NCBI RefSeq assembly: GCF_007725405.1
Contig: NZ_CP042163.1
Coordinates: 3,286,001 to 3,350,000, forward strand
Source: Shouchella miscanthi
GTDB taxonomy: Bacteria > Bacillota > Bacilli > Bacillales > Bacillaceae_D
DNA length: 64,000 nt
Reading direction: 5' to 3'
In this document: positions 7,349-15,456 of the stretch, in pieces
Layout of the letters: the number at the start of each line of letters is the position of its first letter
Position numbering within the stretch: the stretch's first letter is position 1
Translations under genes and position numbers: made by a program
The notes under the pieces: generated by a model
The model's database searches: none
Seen by the model: only the letters and a program-made list of their open reading frames with translations
What the model was told of the DNA's origin: nothing

Positions 7349-7626
7349 CTTTGTGACCTACTAAGCATCGGATTATATGGAGGCGGTGTTTGTGGTTTTT
7401 TAGGTGTTACCGTTGCTACCAGTTTAGTTGGTAGTACCTTGCGCTCTGGCTGTGGTGTAGCGGTGTGAGTAGTATCGGATGGTAGTAGCCCTTTCCGTTT
7501 GATTTCATCATCCAAGAGCTTTTTGATAAATCGCGAAAAAGATTTTTTGCCGATTAGCTGCAGTCTTAGAATGTCATCTTTATTTGTCTTGTTGAAGCTA
7601 ATAGATCGCACCCACTTATTACTCAT
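7345..7626 (-). CDS. Ribbon-helix-helix-like small DNA-binding protein
   Basis: A 93-residue protein. Residues 5-45 (RSISFNKTNKDDILRLQ..., SFSRFIKKLLDDEI) follow the strand-helix-helix pattern of RHH proteins, and the rest is a Pro/Thr-rich tail. Its stop overlaps the FtsK-like start, so both are probably one operon. A role as specificity partner that binds DNA for the translocase is an inference. Confidence 0.5.
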   Translation of the reverse strand: MSNKWVRSISFNKTNKDDILRLQLIGKKSFSRFIKKLLDDEIKRKGLLPSDTTHTATPQPERKVLPTKLVATVTPKKPQTPPPYNPMLSRSQR

Positions 7627-7765
7627 GTGATCACTCCTCTGTTGTCGATTGATACATGATATTAGCGGTATTGCTTGGCATATAACTTAAATGCAAGATT
7701 TTTTTCTTTTTATGAATAAAAGGGTTGTCCTAATTAAGCGTAGAATTTTACATAAGGGTGATAAA

Positions 7766-7987
7766 ATGAAGAGCTTAATTGGAGAATTGATCGATGAAAG
7801 AGGATTGAAAAATGTATTCATTGCAAAAAAAATGGGGGTTTCGCAAGCTCAAATTTCCAAATGGAGAACTGGCGCTTCTTTTCCGCGAGTCGATAAATTA
7901 TTCAAATTGGCGGCTATTTTGAACGTGAAAGTAGATGACCTATACGACATGACCGATGATAGCGGTAATAGTGAGTCTGAGGAATAA
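7766..7987 (+). CDS. XRE-family regulator, Cro-like
   Basis: A 73-residue protein with one helix-turn-helix (FIAKKMGVSQAQISKWRTG, about residues 18-36) and an acidic tail. The ATG lies 6 bases behind AAGGGTG. It is divergent from the RHH-FtsK unit, so it probably represses that unit. No other domain is visible. Confidence 0.8.
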   Translation: MKSLIGELIDERGLKNVFIAKKMGVSQAQISKWRTGASFPRVDKLFKLAAILNVKVDDLYDMTDDSGNSESEE

Positions 7988-8029
7988 AAGTGATTTTGAC
8001 GGTAGTACCTGACGGGGAAATACAACTAA

Positions 8030-8063
8030 AAGCTAATAGCTTAGCTTGGCGTGCTATTAGCTT
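8030..8063. repeat. Perfect 11-base inverted repeat
   Basis: AAGCTAATAGC and GCTATTAGCTT flank a 12-base loop in the gap after the XRE gene. No T run follows directly, so it may be an RNA hairpin or a protein site. Confidence 0.5.
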
Positions 8064-8106
8064 ATGATTGCGGACAAGTAGTTTATTACAAGTTAAGCAC
8101 TGCAAA

Positions 8107-8135
8107 AGGATCAATTTTAATTGGTTCTTTTTTCT
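8107..8135 (+). terminator. Terminator after the XRE gene
   Basis: AGGATCAAT pairs with ATTGGTTCT (two G-U pairs), followed by TTTTT on the plus strand. It insulates the LexA-type promoter that starts at once behind it. Confidence 0.65.
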
Positions 8136-8137
8136 AG

Positions 8138-8166
8138 TTGTATACGAACATTTATTCGCATATACT
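8138..8166 (+). promoter_or_regulatory. SigA promoter with a LexA (DinR) box in the spacer
   Basis: TTGTAT at 8138-8143 and TATACT at 8161-8166 are 17 bases apart. CGAACATTTATTCG at 8145-8158, one mismatch from the Bacillus SOS box CGAACNNNNGTTCG, fills the spacer, so LexA binding would block RNA polymerase. The gene behind it is likely induced by DNA damage. Confidence 0.65.
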
Positions 8167-8197
8167 ATCAGTAACCTAAAACGAAGGAAGATCAAAT

Positions 8198-8602
8198 ATG
8201 GACATTAAGCAAGCTGTGATAGAAATTGCGAAAGCCGCACCTTTTGAAGACTTGGCCGCAAAGGAAATTGACAACCGTCCAGAGATAACAATACGCGTTT
8301 ATGTGATTACTCGTCTAACTAGAGAGTATATACACAATATACATGCCCAAAATTTCGATATGCACCAACAGATGCTTAAATTGATTGCTGACGATCTTTT
8401 CTTGATGAGAAGTTTCTTCCGCAAAATGAATATCCGTGTTGAAGACAATCCAAGTGAATCAGAGCTAAAATCACTACACTGGCGTTACTGGATAAATGGG
8501 CGAACAGGCACAGTTGGAGGCACAAAAACAGTATTAAAAAAGAATATTAAAGAAACCTTATTAAGATATAGAAAGCGGCTAAATGATGAAATGTCCTTTT
8601 GA
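8198..8602 (+). CDS. Unknown protein under an SOS-type promoter
   Basis: A 134-residue, mainly helical protein without membrane segments or recognisable motif; it begins MDIKQAVIEIAKAAPFEDLA. CGAAGGAAG precedes the ATG. The promoter 32 bases upstream carries a LexA-like box, so expression is expected when the prophage is induced by DNA damage. An antirepressor or induction aid is possible but unproven. Confidence 0.7.
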   Translation: MDIKQAVIEIAKAAPFEDLAAKEIDNRPEITIRVYVITRLTREYIHNIHAQNFDMHQQMLKLIADDLFLMRSFFRKMNIRVEDNPSESELKSLHWRYWINGRTGTVGGTKTVLKKNIKETLLRYRKRLNDEMSF

Positions 8603-8929
8603 AAAATCCTTTGAGCAGCGTTTAGAGGATCTAGATGAGGATCGACTGTGGGAAGAAATTTTAGCGGGTATAAGCGATGAGGATAAGCGCTCGAGTGTTA
8701 CTAAGTCGTCGTAGCTTATGTGGCGGAAATGACAAATGTCGTTGCGTACGGAGACCGATTGATGTAGGTCTCTTTTTTGTTGCTCAGTGAAGGCAAAACC
8801 GTAATTGTAGAGTGCGTAGTTAACAACTTGATTGTAGTTACCATAATGATTGTTGGCGTTAGGGTACCGATCAATAATTGCATCATGGATGGACCATAGA
8901 TAAGCGAATGCTTCAAATTCTCTTCTCAT
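8579..8929 (-). CDS. Small HEPN-like protein (hypothetical)
   Basis: A 116-residue protein starting at an ATG behind a near-perfect TAAGGAGG. Residues near 70-80 read VRNDICHF, which fits the R-x4-H motif of HEPN ribonuclease folds such as Abi-type proteins. The Ser/Arg-rich C-terminus overlaps the end of the convergent gene by 24 bases. A short plus-strand frame lies opposite its end. The HEPN call is suggestive only. Confidence 0.5.
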   Translation of the reverse strand: MRREFEAFAYLWSIHDAIIDRYPNANNHYGNYNQVVNYALYNYGFAFTEQQKRDLHQSVSVRNDICHFRHISYDDLVTLERLSSSLIPAKISSHSRSSSRSSKRCSKDFSKGHFII

Positions 8930-9046
8930 ACTTAACCTCCTTAAATATCCTATTCTACACAAGTAACGATAAACCTTTAACAACTGTTTAGTAATGAATT
9001 AATTACCGATATATACTATAGTTATCTAAATAAGAGGTGATTTTAA

Positions 9047-9766
9047 TTGAATGAGAACGATAAAAGTAAAAGTACAACTATTAATCAAGATGATTATCTA
9101 GATAAATTTGATAAAAAGAGAAAAATGATGGCTCTTAATTATGCTTTGGATATTAGAAAATTTGAAATAGAACTGTATTGGAAAAGAGCGACTTATTTTT
9201 GGACTTTTCTTGCTGCGACATTTGCTGGCTACTTTTTACTTGTATCCTCAGAAAGAGATATGTCATCAAGTATATATGTCGTTATTCTTAGTTGTATAGG
9301 ATCGGTCTTTGCTTACAGTTGGTGGAAGGTCAATGAGGGTAGTAAAACCTGGCAAGATAACTGGGAGAGACAAGTCGATTTATTTGAGGATGATGTTTTA
9401 GGTCTGCTCTACAAATCCTTAATAATTAAAAATAATACACCTAAATTTTATTCAGTATCAAAGATAAATTTAAACTTAAGTAAGAATATCTTCCGTATTT
9501 GGTTGGGATTAGTTATAGTTCACAGCATTCTATTTATCGTGGACAAAATTTATAGATTTAACTCTCCCCCACCTGATTTACCTCCTGATTTTATACATGA
9601 ATTTACTACAATAACTATTGTTGAATCTTTCTTATTAGTGATTGCATTCATTTCATTAAAAATAATTATAAAAATAATTGATAGTTCAACAAACAGTTCT
9701 CATGACCTAACTAATAAAGGTGAAGATGAGAACTATACAGTTTATTTAAGAGAAAATGGAAAATGA
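9047..9766 (+). CDS. RipA-like octameric membrane protein
   Basis: A 239-residue membrane protein with helices near residues 48-68, 75-90, 150-168 and 190-210. The block FWTFLAATFAGYF followed by FAYSWWKVNEGSKTWQDNWE matches the pattern of RipA-family membrane proteins (family knowledge). It starts at TTG behind AGAGGTGA. It lies in the prophage accessory arm before a DUF3644 gene and ends at a terminator, which fits a lysogenic cargo or defence function. The molecular role is unknown. Confidence 0.65.
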   Translation: MNENDKSKSTTINQDDYLDKFDKKRKMMALNYALDIRKFEIELYWKRATYFWTFLAATFAGYFLLVSSERDMSSSIYVVILSCIGSVFAYSWWKVNEGSKTWQDNWERQVDLFEDDVLGLLYKSLIIKNNTPKFYSVSKINLNLSKNIFRIWLGLVIVHSILFIVDKIYRFNSPPPDLPPDFIHEFTTITIVESFLLVIAFISLKIIIKIIDSSTNSSHDLTNKGEDENYTVYLRENGK

Positions 9767-9782
9767 TGTAATGATATTTAAT

Positions 9783-9820
9783 AACCCCCTTGAGACCTCG
9801 CTGAGAAGCGGGGTTTTTGT
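9783..9820 (+). terminator. Terminator-like hairpin, copy 2
   Basis: CCTCGCT pairs with AGCGGGG across GAGA and is followed by TTTTTG. It closes the RipA-like gene and shares most of its sequence with the hairpin at 183-219 in the remnant element. Confidence 0.75.
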
Positions 9821-9915
9821 GTTTATATTTATAACAATATATAAATGTTTAATGAATCCTTTGTATATATAAAGTATAATAAAAATTACAATCTTTTAGA
9901 AAAGGCGTGGGTATT

Positions 9916-10902
9916 TTGGCAACTGAAAAACCAATTGCGGACAGATTATTAGATAAAAGTCACGAAGCATTTATACTAGGAATTGAAATCTACAATAAAC
10001 CCACCATACAATACAGAGTTGAGGGATTCGCCTTTTTTATCTGTAACGCTTGGGAACTAATGTTGAAATCACACCTTATAAAAAAATTTGGAGAAAATAG
10101 CATTTACTACAAAGAGAGCGATAGAACAATTTCGTTAGAGTATGCCGTTAAACAAATATTTACCAACGACAAAGACCCCTTAAGAAAAAATTTAGAAAAG
10201 ATAATTGAGCTACGTAATACGAGCACTCACTTTATAACAGAAGAATATGAAATGGTTTATATTCCCTTGTTTCAATCATGCGTAATTAACTTTTCCGAGA
10301 AATTAAGTGAATTTCATAATTTTGATGTAACAACTCTAATTCCTCAAAATTTCCTTACACTAAATGTCTCAATGGAAGCGATTGATAATAGCAAGATAAT
10401 CGCTAAATATCCAGAAGAAATTGCGAAGAAAATAATTGATGTAAATGAAGAGATTAGTTATCTTAGCAAGAAATCTAACGCTCATGGTAAATTTGCCATA
10501 GTTATAGAGCATCAACATTTTTTAGTAAAAGATAAGAGTAAAGCAACTTCATTCGTTGGCATCGATAATAATTCGGATGTGAAAATTAAGGTATTAAGAG
10601 AAATAAAAGATCCAAATAAAACACATCCTCATAGTGCAAAAAATTGTATTAATTCGTTAAAAAAGAGATTAGGTAAAAGCGAAATTGAATTTGGAATTAA
10701 TATGCATGTATTCTTGTTATTCGTGGATTATTTCGAATTAAAATCAGATGAGGCTTATTGCTTTCAATTTCAATCTGGGGAATCGGGGAAACAAGTGATA
10801 TACAGATACTCACAGAGAACAATCGATTTAATTTATAAAGAAATTGAAGCAGACCCTGAGTATATATATGATAAATTAAAAGAGGGCATGAAAAAAAGAT
10901 AA
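9916..10902 (+). CDS. DUF3644 HEPN-domain protein, probable phage defence
   Basis: A 328-residue protein. The N-terminal domain contains IIELRNTSTHF, an R-x4-H motif (about residues 100-105) typical of HEPN ribonucleases, and the overall pattern fits DUF3644, a family often found near defence genes. I chose TTG as start because AAAGG lies 10 bases upstream; GTG nine bases earlier is too close. It stands between the RipA-like gene and the lysis genes, a common place for lysogen-expressed superinfection-exclusion genes. Confidence 0.7.
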   Translation: MATEKPIADRLLDKSHEAFILGIEIYNKPTIQYRVEGFAFFICNAWELMLKSHLIKKFGENSIYYKESDRTISLEYAVKQIFTNDKDPLRKNLEKIIELRNTSTHFITEEYEMVYIPLFQSCVINFSEKLSEFHNFDVTTLIPQNFLTLNVSMEAIDNSKIIAKYPEEIAKKIIDVNEEISYLSKKSNAHGKFAIVIEHQHFLVKDKSKATSFVGIDNNSDVKIKVLREIKDPNKTHPHSAKNCINSLKKRLGKSEIEFGINMHVFLLFVDYFELKSDEAYCFQFQSGESGKQVIYRYSQRTIDLIYKEIEADPEYIYDKLKEGMKKR

Positions 10903-10925
10903 CCTCAGGGGCAAAGGAATTCTAA

Positions 10926-10937
10926 GTGGTTAACCAC
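10926..10937. other. 12-base palindrome
   Basis: GTGGTTAACCAC is a perfect palindrome in the gap between the DUF3644 gene and the endolysin. The rest of this gap is AT-rich, with runs of TATAT and no gene. Confidence 0.4.
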
Positions 10938-11068
10938 ATACTCCCATTCGGGAACCCAGCCTTATCCATCGCAAGTTATCTTTATTATATATATTATATC
11001 TTATATCGAGATATATGTATAGTTTTTTATAACGTCTTAAGATAGCTGTATAATAGTGAATTTGTTTA

Positions 11069-11092
11069 ACCCCGCCGAAGCGGGGCTTTTTT
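11069..11092. terminator. Bidirectional terminator between converging genes
   Basis: CCCCGC-CGAA-GCGGGG is a perfect GC stem with a tetraloop, followed by CTTTTTT on the plus strand and preceded by AAAC. It serves the accessory gene and the end of the late operon. Confidence 0.85.
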
Positions 11093-11094
11093 GT

Positions 11095-12189
11095 TTATCC
11101 CAACTGATTTACTCTTGCTCTAACTTGATTATACTGCGCCTGTGAGATACCTAATGACTTCCTACGCGCCTCATGTCCATTACCATGCTTGCCTGCTATC
11201 ACCTCTCTAGCCATCTGGTCAACGGATTTAACAGGACTCTTTGTTCCGCCACCTGCACGACGGTTAACCTCAGCTCGCACTTTCTCGTATTCTGCCTGAG
11301 AAATTCCCAAGGATCTTCTACGGTTATCATGACCATTGCCATGTTGGTTGTTGATGACTTCCGTAGCCATTTGAGCAATGCTTTTTTTAGGCTTGGCTGG
11401 TGCTGGCTTTGATGATCCTAGACCTGATTTCCGGTTGACTTCCGCTCTCACCTTCTCGTATTCAGCTACACTGATACCTAATGATTTACGTCGGTTTTCG
11501 TGCCCGTTACCATGCTTTTGAGCGATTACTTCATCAGCCATTTGAGCGATGGATTTCTTCGATGGTTTAGGAGCAGGTCTATTATCAACAATTACCCCAC
11601 CTGTCTTTGTATCGTTCGGAATCGTCACTTCTCCACCTAAATAAGCAATCGCCCCTTTAGCAATTGCCTCGCCTTGCGCTTTCAATTTGTCATCATCACG
11701 CATAACAGCCACATCGTGGCGAGAGTCCATGAACCCGCCCTCTGTTAGTATTGCAGGCATCCTCGTCTCTCTTGTGATATGCAGATTCGCCTTTTTAACC
11801 CCACGATCACGCAATCCCATTGCTTTAACATATAGAGGGTGTACAGCCGCCGCTAACCTTTCAGCGTCTGGGTGATTGCCATTTTGGGTAAAGGTTTCAA
11901 TACCGGTCTCCTCATCTCTCCACCTAGAGCCCAAAGCGTTATGATGGACAGAGATATAAATATCAGCGCCCCATGAATTAGCGCGGTCTGTACGTGTTTT
12001 TAGCGATACATCTGTTTTACCCGTCGGATCATCTAAGCGTAATACCTCATGACCTGACGCTCTAAGGACAGCAATTGCGGCAAGTACTACCTTATTGTTA
12101 AAGTTCCATTCGTACTCACCCGCTGGTGTTCTTTTACCTGCTGTCGATCCATTACCTCCGTGTCCTGCACACATTGCAACTTTAGCCAT
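11095..12189 (-). CDS. Endolysin: N-acetylmuramoyl-L-alanine amidase with three CW_7 repeats
   Basis: A 364-residue enzyme. Residues 1-180 form an Amidase_3 domain with zinc ligands visible in CAGHGGN, the following YEWNF glutamate and ISVHHNA, and the catalytic region TEGGFMDSRHD. It cleaves the bond between muramic acid and the stem peptide. The C-terminus has three similar 42-residue repeats (MA-EVI-KHGNGH-RR-SLGIS) like the Cpl-7 wall-binding motif CW_7. It is the last gene of the late operon, next to the holin. Confidence 0.93.
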   Translation of the reverse strand: MAKVAMCAGHGGNGSTAGKRTPAGEYEWNFNNKVVLAAIAVLRASGHEVLRLDDPTGKTDVSLKTRTDRANSWGADIYISVHHNALGSRWRDEETGIETFTQNGNHPDAERLAAAVHPLYVKAMGLRDRGVKKANLHITRETRMPAILTEGGFMDSRHDVAVMRDDDKLKAQGEAIAKGAIAYLGGEVTIPNDTKTGGVIVDNRPAPKPSKKSIAQMADEVIAQKHGNGHENRRKSLGISVAEYEKVRAEVNRKSGLGSSKPAPAKPKKSIAQMATEVINNQHGNGHDNRRRSLGISQAEYEKVRAEVNRRAGGGTKSPVKSVDQMAREVIAGKHGNGHEARRKSLGISQAQYNQVRARVNQLG

Positions 12190-12191
12190 AA

Positions 12192-12458
12192 TTATTTCCC
12201 CTCCTTAGTTTGTCCATCACGATGTTTTACAAGTTCGAATAACCCTGTTGCTGATAGACCTGCAAAACCACCAGCCCATAACCTTAATGTTAATTCCATG
12301 TCAGTAAAAGGCGTTGCCGCCGCACCGATCGATAGACCGATAACCAACGCAATTAAAGGCAAAAGATTTACCTTCACCTTGAACGTCTTTTTAACCAACT
12401 CAATAAGTGCTAACACGATAGGTGCAAGCACTGTAGCGAACAATAAAACTTCCTGCAT
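12192..12458 (-). CDS. Phage holin (A118-like)
   Basis: An 88-residue protein with two or three hydrophobic segments (about 5-22, 33-52, 60-75) and a charged C-terminus, in the order holin-endolysin. It ends 2 bases before the endolysin start. It permeabilises the membrane so that the endolysin reaches the wall. The pattern resembles holins of Listeria phage A118 type. Confidence 0.8.
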   Translation of the reverse strand: MQEVLLFATVLAPIVLALIELVKKTFKVKVNLLPLIALVIGLSIGAAATPFTDMELTLRLWAGGFAGLSATGLFELVKHRDGQTKEGK

Positions 12459-12479
12459 ATAAATTCCTCCTCATAATAA

Positions 12480-12507
12480 ATAGCCACCCCGAGTCTCACA
12501 GGATGGC
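12480..12507 (-). terminator. Hairpin after the XhlA-like gene
   Basis: On the minus strand AGCCATCC pairs with GGGTGGCT and is followed by ATTTATTAT. It is a weak terminator or attenuator between the XhlA-like gene and the holin. Confidence 0.5.
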
Positions 12508-12882
12508 TTACGTCGTTGGGAATCCCCCTAAAAGCTGTATGATGGCTAATATGATGACAGTAAAAATACCACCAGCGCCAAACACAATTTTAAGTAGCTC
12601 CCACTTCCCTTTTTGATTTTCCCTCTTCAACTCGTATTCTGATTCCACAACACCAAGTCGATCATCGACCTTATTTACGCTGTCTTTAACACCATTTACC
12701 GCGTCTTTAAATCCTTTTGTATTCTCTGCAATCTGTATCAGAACACCCTTTTGCTCAGAAAACAATATATGCAACTTATGGTGATCGTCCTTCATATCAT
12801 CCATTTTTTTTACTACAGGAGCCAACTGCTTTTGAATCTCAACCTTTACTTCGGCTCTTGTAATCGGCGTGTTGTTCTCCAT
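12508..12882 (-). CDS. xhlA: XhlA-like hemolysin / lysis accessory protein
   Basis: A 124-residue protein with a long coiled-coil N-terminal part (heptads through about residue 90) and one C-terminal membrane helix (about 96-118). This matches XhlA of the PBSX lysis cassette, which helps the holin. It stands directly before the holin gene. Its start overlaps the preceding membrane-protein gene. Confidence 0.8.
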   Translation of the reverse strand: MENNTPITRAEVKVEIQKQLAPVVKKMDDMKDDHHKLHILFSEQKGVLIQIAENTKGFKDAVNGVKDSVNKVDDRLGVVESEYELKRENQKGKWELLKIVFGAGGIFTVIILAIIQLLGGFPTT

Positions 12883-13274
12883 GCTATTCCTCCCAAGACA
12901 GCGATAGCCGCACTAAATAAACTCATAGCTAAATAGCGATAAGGCAATACGCTCGGTGTACCTGCATCAAATGAGGCTAATGCATATAAAAATAGCAAGA
13001 TGGTTGTCATTAACCCTCCTGCAATAAACAATAAATATTGATATTTGGTTTCAGCGACTACCGCAATTGATAAAACCACAGCGGCCGCGAGAAATAATAT
13101 TCCCCATCCGTACTGCGGTATTAATGTTGCCATCACTTTGTAAGTTTCAGATTGATAAAACAACCCTCGATCCGAGAAAATAAAGAAAATCCCTGTGACG
13201 CCCATATAGAATGTTAAGACTATTGACAGTGTGTCTAGCATGGTGTCATATTTGATCATCTTGTTCTCCTCCAT
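12846..13274 (-). CDS. Four-span phage membrane protein
   Basis: A 142-residue hydrophobic protein with four predicted helices (about residues 10-28, 50-70, 77-97, 108-128). The start chosen is the ATG six bases behind GGAGGG. Such proteins often stand between baseplate genes and the lysis cassette of Firmicutes siphophages. The role is unknown, perhaps in lysis timing. Confidence 0.7.
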   Translation of the reverse strand: MEENKMIKYDTMLDTLSIVLTFYMGVTGIFFIFSDRGLFYQSETYKVMATLIPQYGWGILFLAAAVVLSIAVVAETKYQYLLFIAGGLMTTILLFLYALASFDAGTPSVLPYRYLAMSLFSAAIAVLGGIAWRTTRRLQEPK

Positions 13275-13402
13275 CGCCTTCCCTCCTCTCATGTGCCATA
13301 TTTATCAGGAGTTTTGGCTCGTTTACTCCCTTGTGTTTTGTGCTATAAATAAGTACCGCCTTTTCCTTGTGTAAGGCGTAGGGGAGTATCGGCTCCCCGT
13401 TT

Positions 13403-13822
13403 TCATGTTAGATCCAATGTCACTCCATAAAAGATGAGGTTTGATGCTACTAACGCATTTCTTAACCTCACCTGCCCGTCAGTTGAGATATCTAGGATTG
13501 CACTACCTGACACTAAACCCAACAACCCTCCTGTAAGTCCATCCAGCCCTACTACAAGCATTTTTGGCGTTATTGGTCTAAATCCTTGCGGCAAGACTGT
13601 AATGACCGTATTCGCTGATAGTAAACCCGAGCGAACGGCTCCTTGAAAACGAATTACATTCGGATTGAATTTAGCTACTTTTAAAGTGTGACCATCTAAA
13701 TTGCGGTAGTTATTTTGTAGGGCCAAAGAGTTCCAAGGTGGATTAGCACCCATTGCTTTTGCCATTTCCATTGCTTGATCCGCTTTCTCCTGATGGGTTA
13801 ATTCTTCAGGCACTTTCCTCAA
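13403..13822 (-). CDS. Phage baseplate-region protein (hypothetical)
   Basis: A 139-residue protein with a helical N-terminus and a beta-rich C-terminus (TVITVLPQGFRPITPKM). Its start overlaps the stop of the tail endopeptidase gene. Position and composition suggest a baseplate or fibre-associated structural protein. No family was recognised. A GGGGAG/CTCCCC hairpin follows it. Confidence 0.6.
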   Translation of the reverse strand: MRKVPEELTHQEKADQAMEMAKAMGANPPWNSLALQNNYRNLDGHTLKVAKFNPNVIRFQGAVRSGLLSANTVITVLPQGFRPITPKMLVVGLDGLTGGLLGLVSGSAILDISTDGQVRLRNALVASNLIFYGVTLDLT

Positions 13823-15411
13823 GACAACACCTCCTTTATTAAGATTTCAATTGGTGCATTTATCGGTGGTGCATCAGTAAAACTAATTTGCGTTGTGCTT
13901 GTTTCGTTATAATCCGGTATGAATCCAACGGGCAATAAGTCAGCAGGAGTTCCACTTATACGCTTCGTATAGCCTACATACACGTCTAATTGGTTCATGC
14001 CAATATCATAAGAAAAAGGCAATGTAAAAACCGTTTGAGTACCGTCACCTATGAATAAGGCTCTTGACCTATTGCGGTTATTGGCTTGATTTAAAGCATC
14101 ACTAGCTTCTTGCTGTGCAGAAGCTACTTTTTCATCAACCTTGTTCAAATCATCGCGTACCGCTCTAATATCCGCTTCCACATCGCTAGATGAAGGGTTG
14201 CTATCCCATCTACGAACTTGCTCGAGCGTTACATGTCGTGTCATATCGTTAATATGATTTGATAAATCTTGACTGTTTCCACTAACTGCTTGTTGAGCAG
14301 CCTTTGCTACTTCATTAGCGTTGATTGACTCTTGCCTAGCGACCGCAACAGATGCATTCAACACATCGATGCGTTTGTTATTCTGTTCAAGACCATTGAT
14401 TTTGTCTGTGATGTCACGACGAAAAGAGCCCAGTTCGACAACGGGACTTCTGTTTTCATATGGATAGCGCTCGACGGAAATGATCTTCGCTTGAATATCG
14501 AGCTGCATCTTTTCATGTATGGCCCAAATATAGTCCCCTAATTGAAAGTCATGTAGCTTAAGACCATTCTCTACTAATTCCTCGTATTCCACTTCTAAGT
14601 GATAGTGCGGCAGTCCACTTGCTCTACGCGCCGCCTCTGCATCAATACCAGCTTGGGTGGTAAAGCGGTCATCCTGAAAGAATGCTTTATACAAGCGCTT
14701 ATTACCAGTTTCGTGATCGGTATACCGTCCGCTATGTTCAGACTCGTATATCGTTTTAACAATCGGTTGGTCAGTCTCCTCATTCATTCGCCCCCAACCT
14801 TCGATGTACGTGATGATATCAGATCCGTCTTGATGCTCACGAATCGATTTAAGGTTGTGACCGTGACGGAATTGACCATCGGTGTAGCGCGCAATTTCAA
14901 CCGCTATCGTTAAATGTCTGCCGCTTATTCGGTAATGGACACCAAAACGATCCATAATCTGTTGCATCATTTCAAGCGCCGAAGCGCGGCCGAAGTTTTC
15001 AAAGTCTTCACTAGGCAAGTCTGCACCGACAAAGGTATATGTGACACCTGTGTTTGCTAAAGCAAGATCAAGCGCTCGTCTGATACGCAAGGCGCCTGTT
15101 GTTTCGGTTGTTTGATACTCAGCTTTTAAGATATCAAATATCTCATGACGCGCCTCTATAGACTTTACGACAGTGGTGCCGAGTGGATCGTGGTCGTATG
15201 GATCAATGACATAGCGCTCGTTCTCGAATATGATCGCTTCTTTTGGCAAGAGGAGATCAAATAAATGAGCATTACTCTCATCCTTTTGGATGCTGAATGA
15301 GAAAGATTTCTCGCCATCGTCGGTTTCTCGCGCTGCCTCGGCAAAGGTGCCTGTGAGTGGTTCAAATACACCGGACATAGTTTGGATAATAATTGGATCA
15401 GGTTTTTTCAT
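13819..15411 (-). CDS. Tail-associated protein Tal (prophage endopeptidase tail family)
   Basis: A 530-residue protein. Residues 1-330 resemble the gp27-like baseplate hub domain of siphophage Tal proteins; the following part is a coiled coil, and the C-terminus has a short beta domain. The ATG lies behind GGAGGG. Tal forms the tail tip and often helps wall penetration. Unusually, it is separated from Dit and the long fibre gene by a tyrosine-recombinase gene and three small genes. Confidence 0.8.
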   Translation of the reverse strand: MKKPDPIIIQTMSGVFEPLTGTFAEAARETDDGEKSFSFSIQKDESNAHLFDLLLPKEAIIFENERYVIDPYDHDPLGTTVVKSIEARHEIFDILKAEYQTTETTGALRIRRALDLALANTGVTYTFVGADLPSEDFENFGRASALEMMQQIMDRFGVHYRISGRHLTIAVEIARYTDGQFRHGHNLKSIREHQDGSDIITYIEGWGRMNEETDQPIVKTIYESEHSGRYTDHETGNKRLYKAFFQDDRFTTQAGIDAEAARRASGLPHYHLEVEYEELVENGLKLHDFQLGDYIWAIHEKMQLDIQAKIISVERYPYENRSPVVELGSFRRDITDKINGLEQNNKRIDVLNASVAVARQESINANEVAKAAQQAVSGNSQDLSNHINDMTRHVTLEQVRRWDSNPSSSDVEADIRAVRDDLNKVDEKVASAQQEASDALNQANNRNRSRALFIGDGTQTVFTLPFSYDIGMNQLDVYVGYTKRISGTPADLLPVGFIPDYNETSTTQISFTDAPPINAPIEILIKEVLS

Positions 15412-15426
15412 AGACCCTCCTTTCAA

Positions 15427-15456
15427 TGAAAAAAGCACCCCAATCGAGATGCTTCA
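15427..15456 (-). terminator. Terminator after the internal recombinase gene
   Basis: On the minus strand AAGCATC pairs with GGGTGCTT and TTTTTT follows. It lies between the recombinase stop and Tal, so late transcription must read through it to reach Tal and the lysis genes. Confidence 0.7.

Noticed and set aside
8583-8714. 43-codon acidic frame on the plus strand (MMKCPFEKSFEQR...)
   Set aside because: It starts within the end of the preceding gene but lies wholly opposite the minus-strand gene at 8579-8929, which has a near-perfect ribosome binding site. One of the two is probably a shadow; I kept the minus-strand gene with moderate confidence.
13293-13402. 27-codon frame before the four-span membrane protein
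   Set aside because: No ribosome binding site; the region is mostly a GGGGAG/CTCCCC hairpin and leader.
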